A DNA stretch of 64,000 nucleotides from Notospermus geniculatus. Taxonomy: Eukaryota; Nemertea; Pilidiophora; Heteronemertea; Lineidae. Positions 42,371-55,274 of this stretch are shown piece by piece. The position numbers and the translations under genes were made by a program. The notes under the pieces are model-generated. The model made no database searches. It had not been told where the DNA came from and saw only the letters and a program-made list of their open reading frames with translations. Position 1 is the stretch's first letter; every line of letters begins with the position of its first letter. The DNA is taken from NCBI GenBank assembly GCA_002633025.1, contig NMRB01000177.1:102330-166329 (forward strand), written 5' to 3'.

Positions 42371-44650
42371 CTAATTCTAAAACATATCAGTGTTGTTCAT
42401 TTTAGGTTACGGTAAACCTGTTCAACTGAATCTTGTGCTCCAGGGCATGACGGCAGACGGCAGTTACAGAGACAATGCAGAACCAAGAATGATGCTAAGG
42501 GACTTCCAGAATGCCTATGGGATGCACCAAAGGACAAAAATGAAACGCTTTCCATTTGGTGAAAATCTGGCGAACCACTATCACCATGACGTCAGTTACC
42601 TCTTTTTATTGGTAATGCAATAAAGTCAAGCTGTTTTCAGTTTGATTTATCCGATGCCATGGGAATGCCACCAAATGTAAGATTCCATGAAATCAAACAA
42701 TTAAATTTAATTTTTAAAATTTTTATGCTGCATCGATTCCCTATTATAATCCCGTTTTTTGTCCATTTATGCTTTTGTGAACGACACCAAAATATTGAGT
42801 CACAAAAAATTGAACCGCAACCCCAATATTTCATTTTTTAAACATAAAAGAACTCTTCCGCATTCGCGGTATTGACAATGAGCATGACAGTTTACACCCT
42901 TCACCATTGCTCATAAAATTGATTTAAATGAAAATAAGAGAATAAATTCCACACAGGTGTCTTTTCATCAGAAATTTTTGGATCATTCCTTTCAATGTGA
43001 CTCCAAATTCACAACACACCTTTGTCATAAATACCATGTAAAAGACCTTGTATCGGTTTTCCCACAGTCTCAAACTGTGATTCAATTCACTGATTTTAAA
43101 CAAAACGTCTAACAGTCCATATGGTATCAATAAAATTCATAATATAAACGTATTTTTGAAACTAAGCTGAAAACATCTGTTGCAGTGGCAGAAATGAACC
43201 TGTTGCCCACGTGATTCCATCAGCCAATCAGAATGCACCGACTCCATGGGCGCTTAACCAAGCTAATGAATGGTTTCGAATTTCTCACTGTGGGTTCATA
43301 ACTAAAGTGTGCACTGTTTAATTGCAATATAAAAGATGTATTCATTACCAAGAACCCGGTTACACTCAGTGGTCTCCGATCAAGATATTCAATTACACGA
43401 AGACACCGTGACTTTGAATGTAAGAGGATTGAAACGAGAGGTTTCCTCGCTGCCCACTTTTCATCTCTTATCGATAACCTTTCACTTTGACAAATGTTGC
43501 TGATTTTTTATTTCACAAATGGAAAGAGTTCACGGGCTCAGCAGAAAAATCAAACGTATATCAAAATTTTTAAAATTTTTCAAATGCTGGCGGGGTAATC
43601 TCAATCTGGCCGCCTTCGGTGCTGGTTCCGCGTTGTAGATTGTGCCACCTAACACGATAGGTGGCGCCCTCGGACGAGTGGCGTAATCTAGCGGCGATGT
43701 GCGGAGAATGGGGTACTCGTTGAGACTACATATTGTATTAATTTCTTGAATAGAACTTCAAAAGGGGATGAAGAATTTTGCAGCGCTAAAATACGCTTTG
43801 GGTACCATTTCTGTTCTAAGATATCACGTCACAGCTGTCGCTCACCTCTGCAAGCGCAGCAACGACAATAACGGACGCCATGATGGCTTACTGCGCATCC
43901 CATGCACTCACTTCCGGTGTTATCTCCGGCGCAACAGGCGCTACACCGACGGCCCACTTTTATCAGCACCCAGCATCGCTACATCCACAACGACACTCAA
44001 AAAGTCCACAAGGTGTTGTCAGAGATCTGGAAAATGATATTTCATCTCATTCAACAGTTCAATCAGCTACCAGCCCGAGAGCTGCGGCAGAATCTTTGAC
44101 AAACTAATTACGAAATTATCAAGTTCTACGATCGTGTTTATGTTCCAGCAACGTGGCGCGGGTGTTGTGTATCGAGCGCTACAGCGTGATAAATCAGCCT
44201 AGCTCCGCGGACTGGAGAGATCAAAACCAATGAGATAACCGATCACTTCATTCAAATAAGTATTTTTTGTCGGATGCAAGTTTTAGATACGATTGTTATT
44301 GGCTCTAGCGGGAAAGTAACAGATTTGACTGTGACTTTGCATACACTTTTTGGCTTATTTTCTGTGCAAGTTTCTCATTTTAGATTTTCTTTCAATGAGC
44401 AAATTTTTTATACCTTCATACTTTATGGCCTATTGACTAGAATTAATCGCCAGCTTTCTCAAAGATGGGGTGTAAAGTTAAAAACATACTGCATGATCCA
44501 ACCTCCTATATGTTCATCCTGTCACAAGTTTCCTCTAAGGAGTGATGCACACCATCCTTGATGGGTCTGAAGATGAATCTAGACGGAGTAGGCCCTAATC
44601 CATGTGAAAGTTGGCTCTCTACGGCAAACTAGGCAGTGAAACCTTTGGGC
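42371..44650. other. Intergenic, no gene seen
   Basis: AT-rich, with a CCAATCAGAA word near 43224. The open frames present are short and unrecognised. Confidence 0.55.
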
Positions 44651-44651
44651 A

Positions 44652-44760
44652 GTCGCTTGTGTCGGGCAAGGGGAGCGGTAGTCGTTTTTGTCGGGCAAGG
44701 GCAGTGGTAGTCGTTTTTGTCGGGCAAGGGGAGTGACCGTCGTTTGTGTGGCGGTGAGGA
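44652..44760. repeat. Tandem repeat, 29-bp period, three copies
   Basis: GTCGGGCAAG occurs at 44661, 44690 and 44719, each within TCGTTTTTGTCGGGCAAGGG then AGTGGTAG. The minus-strand open frame across it is Pro/Leu/Asp repeats. Confidence 0.88.
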
Positions 44761-44904
44761 AACACATGGCGATTTGCCCATTGAGGGCCAACTCTCACGT
44801 GGAGGAGCGCCTATACCTGTCAAAACTTCCGGGTGAGAGTCACAGTCGAGTGGGTTAAACTCTTGATATTTCGCCAAAAGCGGTGCCCAGTCGGGTCGTG
44901 CGGT

Positions 44905-45599
44905 CGACTGCTGAGGCTTACTGTCTAACCAATACAGAGAGGACAATAATTGAGCCATTGGACTGGGGGAGATAAGTCGGACTATCTCGATAGGGTTTGT
45001 GCTATTCATCAGCTCGGGGCAAGCGGAATCTTGATATGATTTTGATGGGTCAGTTGAGAATAGAATGAGCAATCTTTTGACACCGTAGATACGAAGCCAT
45101 GCGGAGTTTCTACCGAAATGTTGTTCATGGCATTATGAGTTGGCCATGGTTGAAGTGGAGTTGTTCTACAGGTTAGCTAATACTGAAGTATGGTCTACAG
45201 CGAGTGTGAATTCATCCCAGGCTCTTGGAGGTCAAAGTGGTCGGATATAAAAAAACCTTCTTTAGCCCTTAGAGCGCCGTTACCGAGTATACTCGGAGCA
45301 ACAATTCTCTTTTTAAGGACCATTACCGAGTATACTCGGAAAACATGAAATTAAAATTTCAAAACACATGCATTTTTGGCAATTTTTTTTCTTTTTTCGG
45401 AAAATGTTTTTTTTCGAAAAAAAACCCGGTCACGGGGGAAGGAGAAGTTGAAAAAATCCGGCGCTCTAAGGGTTAGCAAAAAGAACTCTTCTTTTAGAGA
45501 CCTTAGGTTTCAACATAGACCCTTAGACTCAAAAAGTATCTTCCAAATAGAATCCATTGGTTCCACTGGAACGTTAAAGGTTCATTGTATTCTGGAACT
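44905..45599. repeat. Direct duplication copy 1, ending at the N gap
   Basis: Repeated at 45751-46460 with a few per cent substitutions and small indels. Includes a piggyBac-like MITE at 45266-45472. Confidence 0.92.
45266..45472. mobile_element. piggyBac-like MITE with two 14-bp palindromes
   Basis: Perfect 13-bp inverted ends CCCTTAGAGCGCC (45266-45278) and GGCGCTCTAAGGG (45460-45472), flanked on both sides by TTAG. CCC-starting ends with a TTAA-type 4-bp target fit piggyBac-like elements. Inside, CCGAGTATACTCGG is a perfect palindrome at 45283-45296 and again at 45326-45339. No transposase. Confidence 0.75.
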
Positions 45600-45750
45600 N
45601 NNNNNNNNNNNNNNNNNNNNNNNNNNNNNNNNNNNNNNNNNNNNNNNNNNNNNNNNNNNNNNNNNNNNNNNNNNNNNNNNNNNNNNNNNNNNNNNNNNNN
45701 NNNNNNNNNNNNNNNNNNNNNNNNNNNNNNNNNNNNNNNNNNNNNNNNNN
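45600..45750. other. Assembly gap (151 N)
   Basis: A run of N falls exactly between two copies of the same sequence. Confidence 1.
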
Positions 45751-46460
45751 CGACTGCTGAGGCTTACTGTCTAACCAATACAGAGAGGACAATAATTGAG
45801 CCATTGGACTGGGGGAGATAAGTCGGACTATCTCGATAGGGTTTGTGCTATTCATCAGCTCGGGGCAAGCGGAATCTTGATATGATTTTGATGGGTCAGT
45901 TGAGAATAGAATGAGCAATCTTCTGACACCGTAGATACGAAGCCATGCGGATTTTCTACCGAAATGTTGTTCATGGCATTATGAGTTGGCCATGGTTGAA
46001 GTGGAGTTGTTCTACAGGTTAGCTAATACTGAAGTATGGTCTACAGCGAGTGTGAATTCATCACAGGCTCTTGGAGGTCAAAGTGGTCGGATATAAAAAA
46101 AATCTTCTTTAGCCCTTAGAGCGCCTTTACCGCGTTACCGAGTATACTCGGAGCAACAATTCTCTTTTTAAGGACCATTACCGAGTATACTCGGAAAAGG
46201 TCATGAAATTAAAATTTCAAACCACATGCATTTTTGGCAATTTTTTTTCTTTTTTCGGAAAAATTTTTTTTTTCGAAAAAAACCCCGGTCACCGGGGAAG
46301 GAAAAGTTGAAAAAACCCGGCGCTCTAAGGATTAGCAAAAAGAACTCTTCTTTTAGAGACCTTAGGTTTCAACATAGACCCTTAGACTCAAAAAGAATCT
46401 TCCAAATAGAATCCATTGGTTCCACTGGAACGTTAAAGGTTCATTGTATTCTGGAACTTT
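45751..46460. repeat. Direct duplication copy 2, starting at the N gap
   Basis: Starts CGACTGCTGAGGCTTACTGT, as at 44905. Differences include an extra TTTACCGCG near 46126 and a few indels. Its own MITE copy (46113-46331) has one changed base in the right end (GGCGCTCTAAGGA). Confidence 0.92.
46113..46331. mobile_element. piggyBac-like MITE, second copy
   Basis: Left end CCCTTAGAGCGCC at 46113-46125 and right end GGCGCTCTAAGGA at 46319-46331. Both internal CCGAGTATACTCGG palindromes are kept. It is the duplicate (or allele) of 45266-45472. Confidence 0.72.
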
Positions 46461-49400
46461 TTTTTAGCTCCTGACATCAAAGGTGAACTCTGGAACCTTT
46501 TTCTGACTTTTAACCAGTTAATGTCACTCAAAGACGAATCGGTCCGGACGTAACGGACGCAAGTTGTTCAACACGTCAGGGACCATTTTTCAGTAGATCG
46601 GATTTCTGTTACTCGATACGTCGTCGCGCATGAGGCAACGATTCAACAGTGGATGAGAAATTAAAAGCCTTTGTTTACTCATCTCAAACTCGTGTCAGAC
46701 GAAACCCGAAAGGTGAGGAACCGTGCTCAAAGTTTAAACAAGACGATACAATTTTGCCCGAAGTTTGCATAAACAATTGCATGTAGTCCTTGGACGTGCG
46801 CCCATCTTCTTCCAGGGAAGCGAGGAGCGGCGCGCACGCGGGTACGCCGCAACAAGGTCGAAGGCCAAACGGCTCCGTGCCTGTACAACCGTTACCCGGC
46901 ACGATCGGAGCATCAAAACAATAACACTGGTCGTCAGCAACGATTACTGTTTTTACAAAACAACAATACTGGCATTAAGTCTATGCATGGACTGTGACAG
47001 TTTCAATATTGTTACTGATAGCATGTTCAGTTCGTATCAAGCCAAGATGCTGAAAGAATATGTACATTGTCACGTACATTTTTACTCAACAAAACGGCTA
47101 GGGCGCTGACACCAAATCACCATAAGAACCTCCATTTCGTGAAAACTCGTTTCTTCACGTGTGCGCTCTCGATGGCGAGATTTAACAGGGTGATTGATGG
47201 CTTGGTAAAATAGACGTTTCACACCATCGACTGGATAAACTGATTTGATCTCATGTTTAATATTTTTAAAATGATTGTAATGATTTTTTAAAGAATGGTT
47301 TAAATGGATGAACAAGATCGTGTCTAGAATGCTTACCAATGTAATCTCGTGTTTTGCCACGTTAGCGGTAGTTTTAGATTTTTCGCCATGATGTCGGTGG
47401 CCTATTAGGCTGTCTGTGTTTTTGATATAGATAATTTATAGCCAAAACATATGTCTTTCGAATGAAAATATTCTCCTGAAATTTACGCAGGTGTGATGGA
47501 AAGAAACTTCACCCAGGAAAAGTGCCAGGGGACAAAAGATTATTGTATTGTAAGATATCAATCTACATTGTAGAATCATCTGTTTCTAGACCCATGCACT
47601 TTAATATTCAGTCTTCAAAAAGTACATTTTCCTGTTAGATTTCTTCAGTTTACATCAGTCTACGTTTTTGAACATCGGCCCAACGAAAAAAGACGTCAGA
47701 TTTATTTTCTCATCCTGACTTCTGAAATAAAAAAGAATAATACAGGAAAAGAATTTGCCAATAAATTGCTAACAAATAGTTTGTATTTCGGCTCGCCGAC
47801 CATACGTCACCCAAGTCTGTATCATCTTGAAGAATCGATACTATCAGCCCATTAAGCCAGAAGAAAATGTTATTAGAACAGCTCTGGGAGATTATCTTTC
47901 CACTTGGATGTCCATGTTACTTTCACCAGTCCGACTTCAGTGTCTGAATTGAGCATTTCAGCGTTTGATGGCGTTCCTCATTAAACAAGGTGATCGTCTA
48001 ATGAAATCCCTACAAGTTTATTAACCAAGGGCTTCATTTTCTTAGTATTTGCCCGCCAGCCGTGTTTAAGCACGCCATATTACAAACTAATAAGGTTATT
48101 AAGTGATACCATAACAGAGCCAACTCGCACCAAATGGCGGTTTTTGGAAAACGAGGCCGTGTTGGATGTTGCTGATACGATCTCTGTGCGCGTGTTAGAA
48201 CTGGTAATAGAAGTAGGCCGGTTTCGCGTCTTGGTCCGAAAAAAGATGATTATGCTTGTAATGGCTTCTAATTCATCAAAGGAACATCAAGATTTTACCT
48301 CTTGTTCAAATGACAAGAGATTAGGACGGAAGGATTGAATCCATGGCAACAATGGTGACATTTTTTGACACTGTGACTTTCTACATCTCGTGCTGATGCA
48401 GATGAAGTATTTGCCCTAATTTATCAAAGAATCAAATCGCGAAGAATCAGAAATTCCACTCAAATCCACCCCATTAATTGATTGAACTGATAAAATGTCG
48501 ATTAATGGTTAAATAGCCGTAACGACTTAGATAACGTTGAGAATAGTTTGAAATTGAAAATCGAGTCACCCGTCGTATGGGTCGTGATTCTCTCTCAATC
48601 ACGACTATCGAAAACCGGACGGAGCATGCGCAGTGAACAATAGCCGAAGTGACAGAAGGTCGTCATGGCCGGCTGACGACAAGACTTTCGATGTCTGGGC
48701 TCCAGTGAGTTCTTACGGTCCAGATGGAAAGATCAACCAATTTGTTCTCAACATCTTCCATTTATACCCTCTCGTTAATTTTCAATTACAATTTCCTGCT
48801 TGCTGAAGCGTTTTGTTGGCCATGCATAGTGGATGTATTATGTCATTTGACGCAAAGTTACTTTCTGTGGGTGTAGCAGTGGCACGAGGCTCTCTGGAGC
48901 AGAAAAGCTGCCGTCTGGCCATTTCCGGAGACTCGACCGTATCATGCTGCATTTCGAACGACTACCATTAAAAGGAATAGCGTACAACTTGAAGATGGCC
49001 GTTCTCGGGATCATTTCATGATCTTCTGAATGTTACCGGAAGATTAACCAAACGCAGTCAGTATTTGACCCCTTAAATGATCGCTTTGACCCCGGTGAAT
49101 GTTTACCCTCCACACCGCTGATGAAATAATTGAACCAATAAGTGCAGACAACATCACGTTGAGACGAACCCGGGGCAGGATCATTAGAACCATCGAGATC
49201 ACTAGCAACACGATCTACCACCCCATCAAGACATCATTCATATCATTGTTTCAACAACTTCTGGCATTTACCACCCGGAGTGTTATTCTCTGGCGGCTCA
49301 GAGTCCCTCTCGAGAGGACAATGCCACCTGATTCCCCACCACAATGACGGGTGTCCGCCTGAAGTATGAGCATGCGCCCCGCTAGGCAGCCATATTGTAA

Positions 49401-51220
49401 CCAGACTCCACTTCCCGAATGAACCCGATGCATCCTCGAGTTCATTCACTCTGCTCGGACCGTCACATGCACAATGGGCGGATTCAGAGTCCACGGGCGC
49501 ATGGACCTCAATTCTGACGAAGTCATGTTATGAAAAAGCAATGAATTTGATGAATATGAAATGACTGGCGTGGTTTCAAAGTGACCCTCTTTTCAAAACG
49601 GTGATATTGTTGTCCGTGAATGGGATGAACTGCGATGGGACAACTGATGGGCTATTCATAACACATTAACCCATTATCAAGAACCAACACTTCCCGAGTC
49701 TCTGTACACTGACTGTCGAAAAAATGTCGGCATGCAGACTCATGTATACTGGTTGATGTACATCACATCTATGCCTGCGAATGCAGTGCACTCTTCCTGC
49801 CCGAGGTTGCACAACCAATTCCAGGCATAAAAGCCTCCGTACGGTAAAGGCCGTGCAACCACATTTCATAGGGCAAACCTCCCAGGTCCTGCGATAACAC
49901 CATACGTAACAAACAACCTTTCAGGGCAAAGAGTCAGCACTCTGCAGGCTTCCTCTCTCAGACGCTGACTGGCTGTTAAGCAATTCATCTCCTTCTTTTG
50001 CAATCTGAAGGAACAATACGCCGTTTACGGTGATCTATGATCATTTTCTAGCAATTTATCACTGATGAGCAACCGGGGACTGGTGGGCCCGTTCACCCTG
50101 ATTGTGTCAGTGGGAAGAAACTGTTGCCAGCCTCGGGCCACACACTTCTAACGGCGGTTACCAAATTGCAAGTCGCAGGACTTAAGTCGTGCTGTTTAAC
50201 GCTACAAACGGCGGACGACAGGCACTGAAAGGGTATGAAATGATGGATAGGGGTTTAAATGGCAATGTATGTGAATGACCTCGAAATAACCTTCAAAGGG
50301 CGCACGCGCAGGGCAGCCACACTCTCTGACATATGCATCGTATTTGAAGTCATTCAACATTGACAAGCGTTTCAATTTGCCGTTTCGAATTTTGTGATAA
50401 TTTGTAAGCAGTGAATATGTTTCCATGTAACAGCTTTCGAGAAAAATTGCTGACCCTCTCGCGATGAGTGACCATTGTCATCAATGGTTAGAGAACATAG
50501 CTATGTTGGCTAAATATACCTCAAGTGGGTAACCCCTTTGAGGGATGTAGCTAATCGTAAAAGCTAGTTTTTGTAAACTTTGTGCACATGTTTCTCATCG
50601 TCAATCGAGATCAACTTGGTTGTCAATGTCTTGTGACGATAAATCGCATCATAAGCTACCTAAGGACCGCTGTCCTTTGTGCTTTGAGGGTCGAAGGGTC
50701 CAGTTGTCCACCTCATTTCCATCTGATTGGTCAGGGGGTCAGGTGTGCGATGACCTTCGCTTACAACACCGTGAGAGGGTCAAGCAAGACGCTGGTCAAA
50801 TCTCCGACATTGTCACAGATGACACCTGGATCATAATAGCCACCACCGTTATACTACCTTGATAATTTATGATGAGCTAATTACTATTTAAGTGAAGGGC
50901 ACGTGTAAGAGGGCCAGGTGGGGCATCCAGAATGTTATAGGTTTGATTGACCGCAAGTAAATGGACCCTTCTTTAATATTTCACCATTGTTTGCCACGAA
51001 CTACAATGATTCGGTCAACTGCACACGAGCTTTATGATACCACACAAGACCCAAGGATGTTTGGCATGGCACGAGTTAGTTGTACCTTTCAGATATCCTA
51101 TCAGACCTTTGGCCCAAGCCCTCGAGTCCATAACTTTGAGAATGCGCAAATCCTTTGTCAGACAGAGAGTGAACAATAGGTTGCCCGCAAATGGACAACA
51201 GCTTACGCACACGAAACGTA
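46461..51220. other. Intergenic, no gene seen
   Basis: No RNA gene, repeat or domain-bearing frame recognised. Short frames near 46765-47109, 49033-49347 and 50582-50862 remain unassigned. Confidence 0.55.
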
Positions 51221-51224
51221 CCAA

Positions 51225-51330
51225 GCCCATAAACTACTTAAGTCTATGTGGGGTACTTATCTTTTGTTGAAGACAATAGATAAGTACTTAAGTACTCTAC
51301 TTAGCCTTTAGGTAGTTTTATGGACATGGT
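51225..51330. mobile_element. Foldback element, first of a pair
   Basis: CCCATAAACTACTTAAGTCT at the left pairs with the reverse complement of GGTAGTTTTATGGAC at the right. The inner part TACTTATCTTTTGTTGAAG / ATAGATAAGTACTTAAGTA also folds. Typical of small non-autonomous foldback MITEs; termini not exact. Confidence 0.55.
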
Positions 51331-51334
51331 CCCA

Positions 51335-51435
51335 GGGCCCATATTCACAAAACTACCTAAGTCTAAGTGACACTTATCCTTTGTTCAAAACAAAAGTTAA
51401 GTATCACACTTCGACTTACGTATGTTTATGAACGG
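51335..51435. mobile_element. Foldback element, second of a pair
   Basis: GGGCCCATATTCACAAAACT and CTACCTAAGTCTAAGTG fold onto CACTTCGACTTACGTATG and TTTATGAACGGG. The core ACTTATCCTTTGTTCAAAAC pairs with the AAAAGTTAAGT side. Shares the AAGTC..ACTTATC..TTTGTT order with the element at 51225, so both belong to one family. Confidence 0.6.
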
Positions 51436-52811
51436 GTAGTGAATGGGGTCCAACTTAAGTTGCCCAATCCATTGTACAGTAGAGAAAAGACACGTAGCCC
51501 TCTCAGGCTTAGTTCTAAATGAATTATGACCGTATTTCAAAAACGCTCTACGGCAGAGGGTTGGCAAAATAGCCGACTTCAATGCATTAACCTTACATCT
51601 TTATAGAATACGTCAGTTTTTAGTTCGAGCCTAGTTACAAGAATAGAACCGAAGAGACCAGAGGAAACTAGACTCGTTCTAAGATCTGTATCATATCCAT
51701 TAGTTGGAGTCTCTTACCGCCCATTATAACGAAATGCATAAAGGAATCAAACCTAAATGTTGATTCCACAATGGAAAGAGATGATTTACTTGATGGTAAT
51801 TATGCGACTGAAGGCCACTTCTAACAATACATCCCCTTCGGTCGAAGAAATGAATACTTCAAACCAGCTAGAATCTTGAGAATGCTATAAAATGGGGAAT
51901 AAATAGGAACAGCTTTCATTGGGTTTCTTCCATTTGGCATCACTTCTGCTGGAGGCGGTCTTGCCATCCAAATCGCGGAAGGGGCTTGTCAGGGAATGAA
52001 GGGGTTCCATTTATTTCTTGTCTTGGGTTACGGGTCAAATGATGGGCCTTTAGGGGTCGAGTGTGACGTTGGGCCACCCAAGTCGAAATTCCTGCACCGA
52101 GGATCAAACTCATGAGAAGCTACTCTTTGACAACAATTTCAGTTTCAAGGTTATGCGGACAGCGATTGCAATAATTCTGGAGTCCTTCACATCAGCAAAA
52201 ACTAAGCCAGCAAAATATGGCAATCATGACAGATGCATTACTCGGGAATACAAAAATACCCGATGATCTAAGATGTTGATCAGATATCAGACTGTGGACT
52301 TATTCATCGCTAGGTCCAAGGTTGTCGTCATCTCGGCAGTTTCCACCAATCCGAAGACAGCTTTTCGTTGCGCCGATTTAGCTGCTTAATCGGGCGACGA
52401 TCAATCGTCAATCATCGACTTGATATATTACAAAATTTATGAAAATGTACATTAAGTGCTCAGGCTGTCGTTAAATAGCCTAATACTGATGCGTTCTCGT
52501 CTTTTGCTGACTGGGACACCGTGAAAAGATCCTATCACCAAGATTACTCCGATCGTATCGCGGCCGGTTTACTCCGGCTCAACTGCAATCTTTCCGCCAT
52601 ACTGTTGGTTATTTTATCTCTAGTTCCCTTCTCGATTTGTTTTTCCCGCTCTGTTGAACCATGATCTTATTGTCTCATGACTTCAAATACAAAAGATGTA
52701 AATAACATAGGTTTTCGACGATCATGATGAATCTTGGTTTAGGGACGGACGTTGTTGCAGTCAACGTTTTGGCTCAAGCCAGATACCACAAACCAAGTTT
52801 GACAACAATTT

Positions 52812-52843
52812 TATACACTACCCTCCATAAGTTTGGGAACACC
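52812..52843 (+). repeat. Tc1/mariner-like terminal fragment
   Basis: TATACACTACCCTCCATAAG then TTTGGGAACACC closely resembles the TACACTACCGTTCAAAAGTT-type ends of Tc1-like transposons with their TA target. No opposite end or transposase was found nearby. Confidence 0.4.
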
Positions 52844-53954
52844 TATAGGTAACAGGTTTTCCTTCCGGTAACATATTCTGCTACCTTTTGTATCCACAGG
52901 ATGAACTTGCCGCAAACAATATTAAGTTATTTTCTCCTGATATTTCAGTCACTCACTAATAACACCATTAGGGAAGTTTGTAAAAATAATTACATGTACC
53001 TGTCAGTATTACGCTTGCTTTCAAGAGAGGGTTAACGTCACCAGCCAAAAGTGACAGTTTTATTCGACTCTTCCGAAATATTGACTTCATTTGACAGGTC
53101 CTAATTAGCATTAAAACCTCATTGAAAACGACAGCGCTGGAAACTTTCTAAATCCCCCATTCTAAGTTTGCAAAAACATAAATCAGGTGCCGAATAATCA
53201 AGTTGTAGTCTGGAAGTTTCGTGCACACTTTATAACTTGGCCAACGTTTGTCTTACTTGTCTCCAAGCATCCAAACGTCTTAAGTAACACAATGGGGATA
53301 TAACGTATGAATAATTTCTTTTGAAACGAAGAAGCAAGTCTTTTATGCTGGTTATAAGACGATGAACATCTCAGTGGAAGAGGTATGGGAGGTGTGACAG
53401 TGACGGGGACCCGAACGGGTGCTGCGCTTGCCAACACGTGGGTCCATGAGATGATACAATACATACTGAAAGGAACGAGTAGAGCAGTTTATTACTAAAT
53501 AGGAAAATAACATTGCATAATTAAGACACCAATTCATCATAATTTGCCCAACTTTTGGCAACACATCAGGAACTCATTAAGTTTCATTTCTAACCCGTCA
53601 TTATTTTCACTTTTTTGTCACCGAGCCCTCAATTAGCGGATTTGGGCGGGCGGTTGCAGCGCTACATAATTCGATGGTGATTACAGATCAATCATATATG
53701 GTAAACAGGTACCGCCACGCGTTCGAGACGCAGTCCTGATCGTGCGCACCAGCAAGAAAAACGAAAAGACCGAGGCGCTGGGAGCGAAGACACGCGGCCA
53801 TACATGCCTCGAATACTAAATTGTGAGGCCCTCGAGGGTGGAAGCGAACGGCCCTTTTCAATATCGTCCCCCCACACCCTCCTGATAAGAAATTAACAAA
53901 ACAAAACCTATATCTTCACCCGTGCGCCACACACCGCCTACTATCCCCAGCGCG

Positions 53955-53955
53955 N
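53955..53955. other. Single unresolved base (N)
   Basis: One N within CAGCGCGNTGTCG. The flanks are not duplicated around it. Confidence 0.95.
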
Positions 53956-55240
53956 TGTCGACAGATTGCTCTCTCTGTCGATCACACCACTTGATTATAA
54001 CTTGATAAATCGTTATTTTTGTGCGCATAGGCCCGTAGAATACAAATAAGCTTGCCGATAACAAATCTGGAATATTTTACCATAAAATGAGTCCCATGAC
54101 GTCAAGCACTACAAACCCCAGCCAATAGACCGAGATCGGATCTCTCCCCGAGCCAGCTGACACCAAACCGGGAATGATCACTGGGCATGATAGAACACAG
54201 CTTGTAACTGGGTTCGATGGCAGGACGGGGGCTTTTTGATTGCAACTGATGGAAGATTAGATATCTTGGCTCTGACGGATGGTGCAGGAACAACTGGTTC
54301 GATTGGAACTGCTGACAAGGGATGCAACAGATTGTCAACGATTCACCCATTCTGATCAAATTATTTGCTGACCATCCTGTAAATTCTATGAGTTAGGGTT
54401 GTTGTTAGAGTGCAGTTCCCAGAACGCACTTTTATGTTATAGGGTGGTCGAACCCGCCTCGCCGCAGCCTCATCCAAACCCTGATGTCCAGAAGGGGCTT
54501 TTCGCAACCCTTATACTGATACCCAACTGCGGAATAAGAAGTCCGTAGCTGCGGCTCATAAGTCCAACCTTCATTGAGCTCTGGCTTCACTAAGTCCCCC
54601 AAATGATGTCACCGAAACTCCCGAACCCCAGCTTCTAGTCCTACGCTCCAGGTTCGCTAAGTCCCCGAACTGATATTGCCAATTGGAAGATAGAAGTCCC
54701 CACTTTCAGCTTCTCATCTCGTCAGCTTCACTTAGTCCTGGCTACACGAAGCTTCAGCTTCACTATCTGAATATTAACATGACGCAGCCTAGCAACACTG
54801 TTCACAAGTCCCAATCAGCAGCACCCGTTTCGTCACTCGTAAGTAATGCAGCAAAAATATTTGGATTGCTTCAATCCCAAGGCACAAATGACCGTCTTCT
54901 TGTGGAATTATGCGTACACACGCATTCACGCACACTCTAGCACAGATAAATTCATCCGTTAACCCGTCAATCGGCCAGAACGGCACCTTATCAACGAATT
55001 TGACGTTACTACATCAGATAGAGGTGAATGAGCGAGAGATTTGGTCCGATCAGATGTATCAGGGAGATGTTTGTACAGATCCAGACTCTGACAAAATCTA
55101 AAAATTTAGATGAAGCGATACCTCTAAATATTTGAATGTTAGATATCAGATACCATGCATGCATAATGTACACAGTGAATGCATAGCATTTTATCACAGC
55201 ACGGACGTCGTGTGTTACACACAAACATTGAATACATGAC

Positions 55241-55274
55241 TGTACATGTACATGTACATGTACATGTACATGTA
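55241..55274. repeat. (ACATGT)n microsatellite
   Basis: 34 bp of self-complementary 6-mers. A shorter copy of the same motif lies near 59386. Followed by TAGGCCTACAT words. Confidence 0.95.

Noticed and set aside
42118-42405. Plus-strand frame with repeated YSRSR and VETQPI-like words
   Set aside because: Produced by the imperfect CRE-bearing tandem repeat, not by a gene.
44629-45072. Minus-strand frame of 147 codons with LLAKYQEF, slightly like the pre-reverse-transcriptase part of gypsy elements
   Set aside because: No reverse transcriptase, protease or zinc-knuckle motif follows. Part of the frame is a 29-bp tandem repeat and the similarity is too weak.
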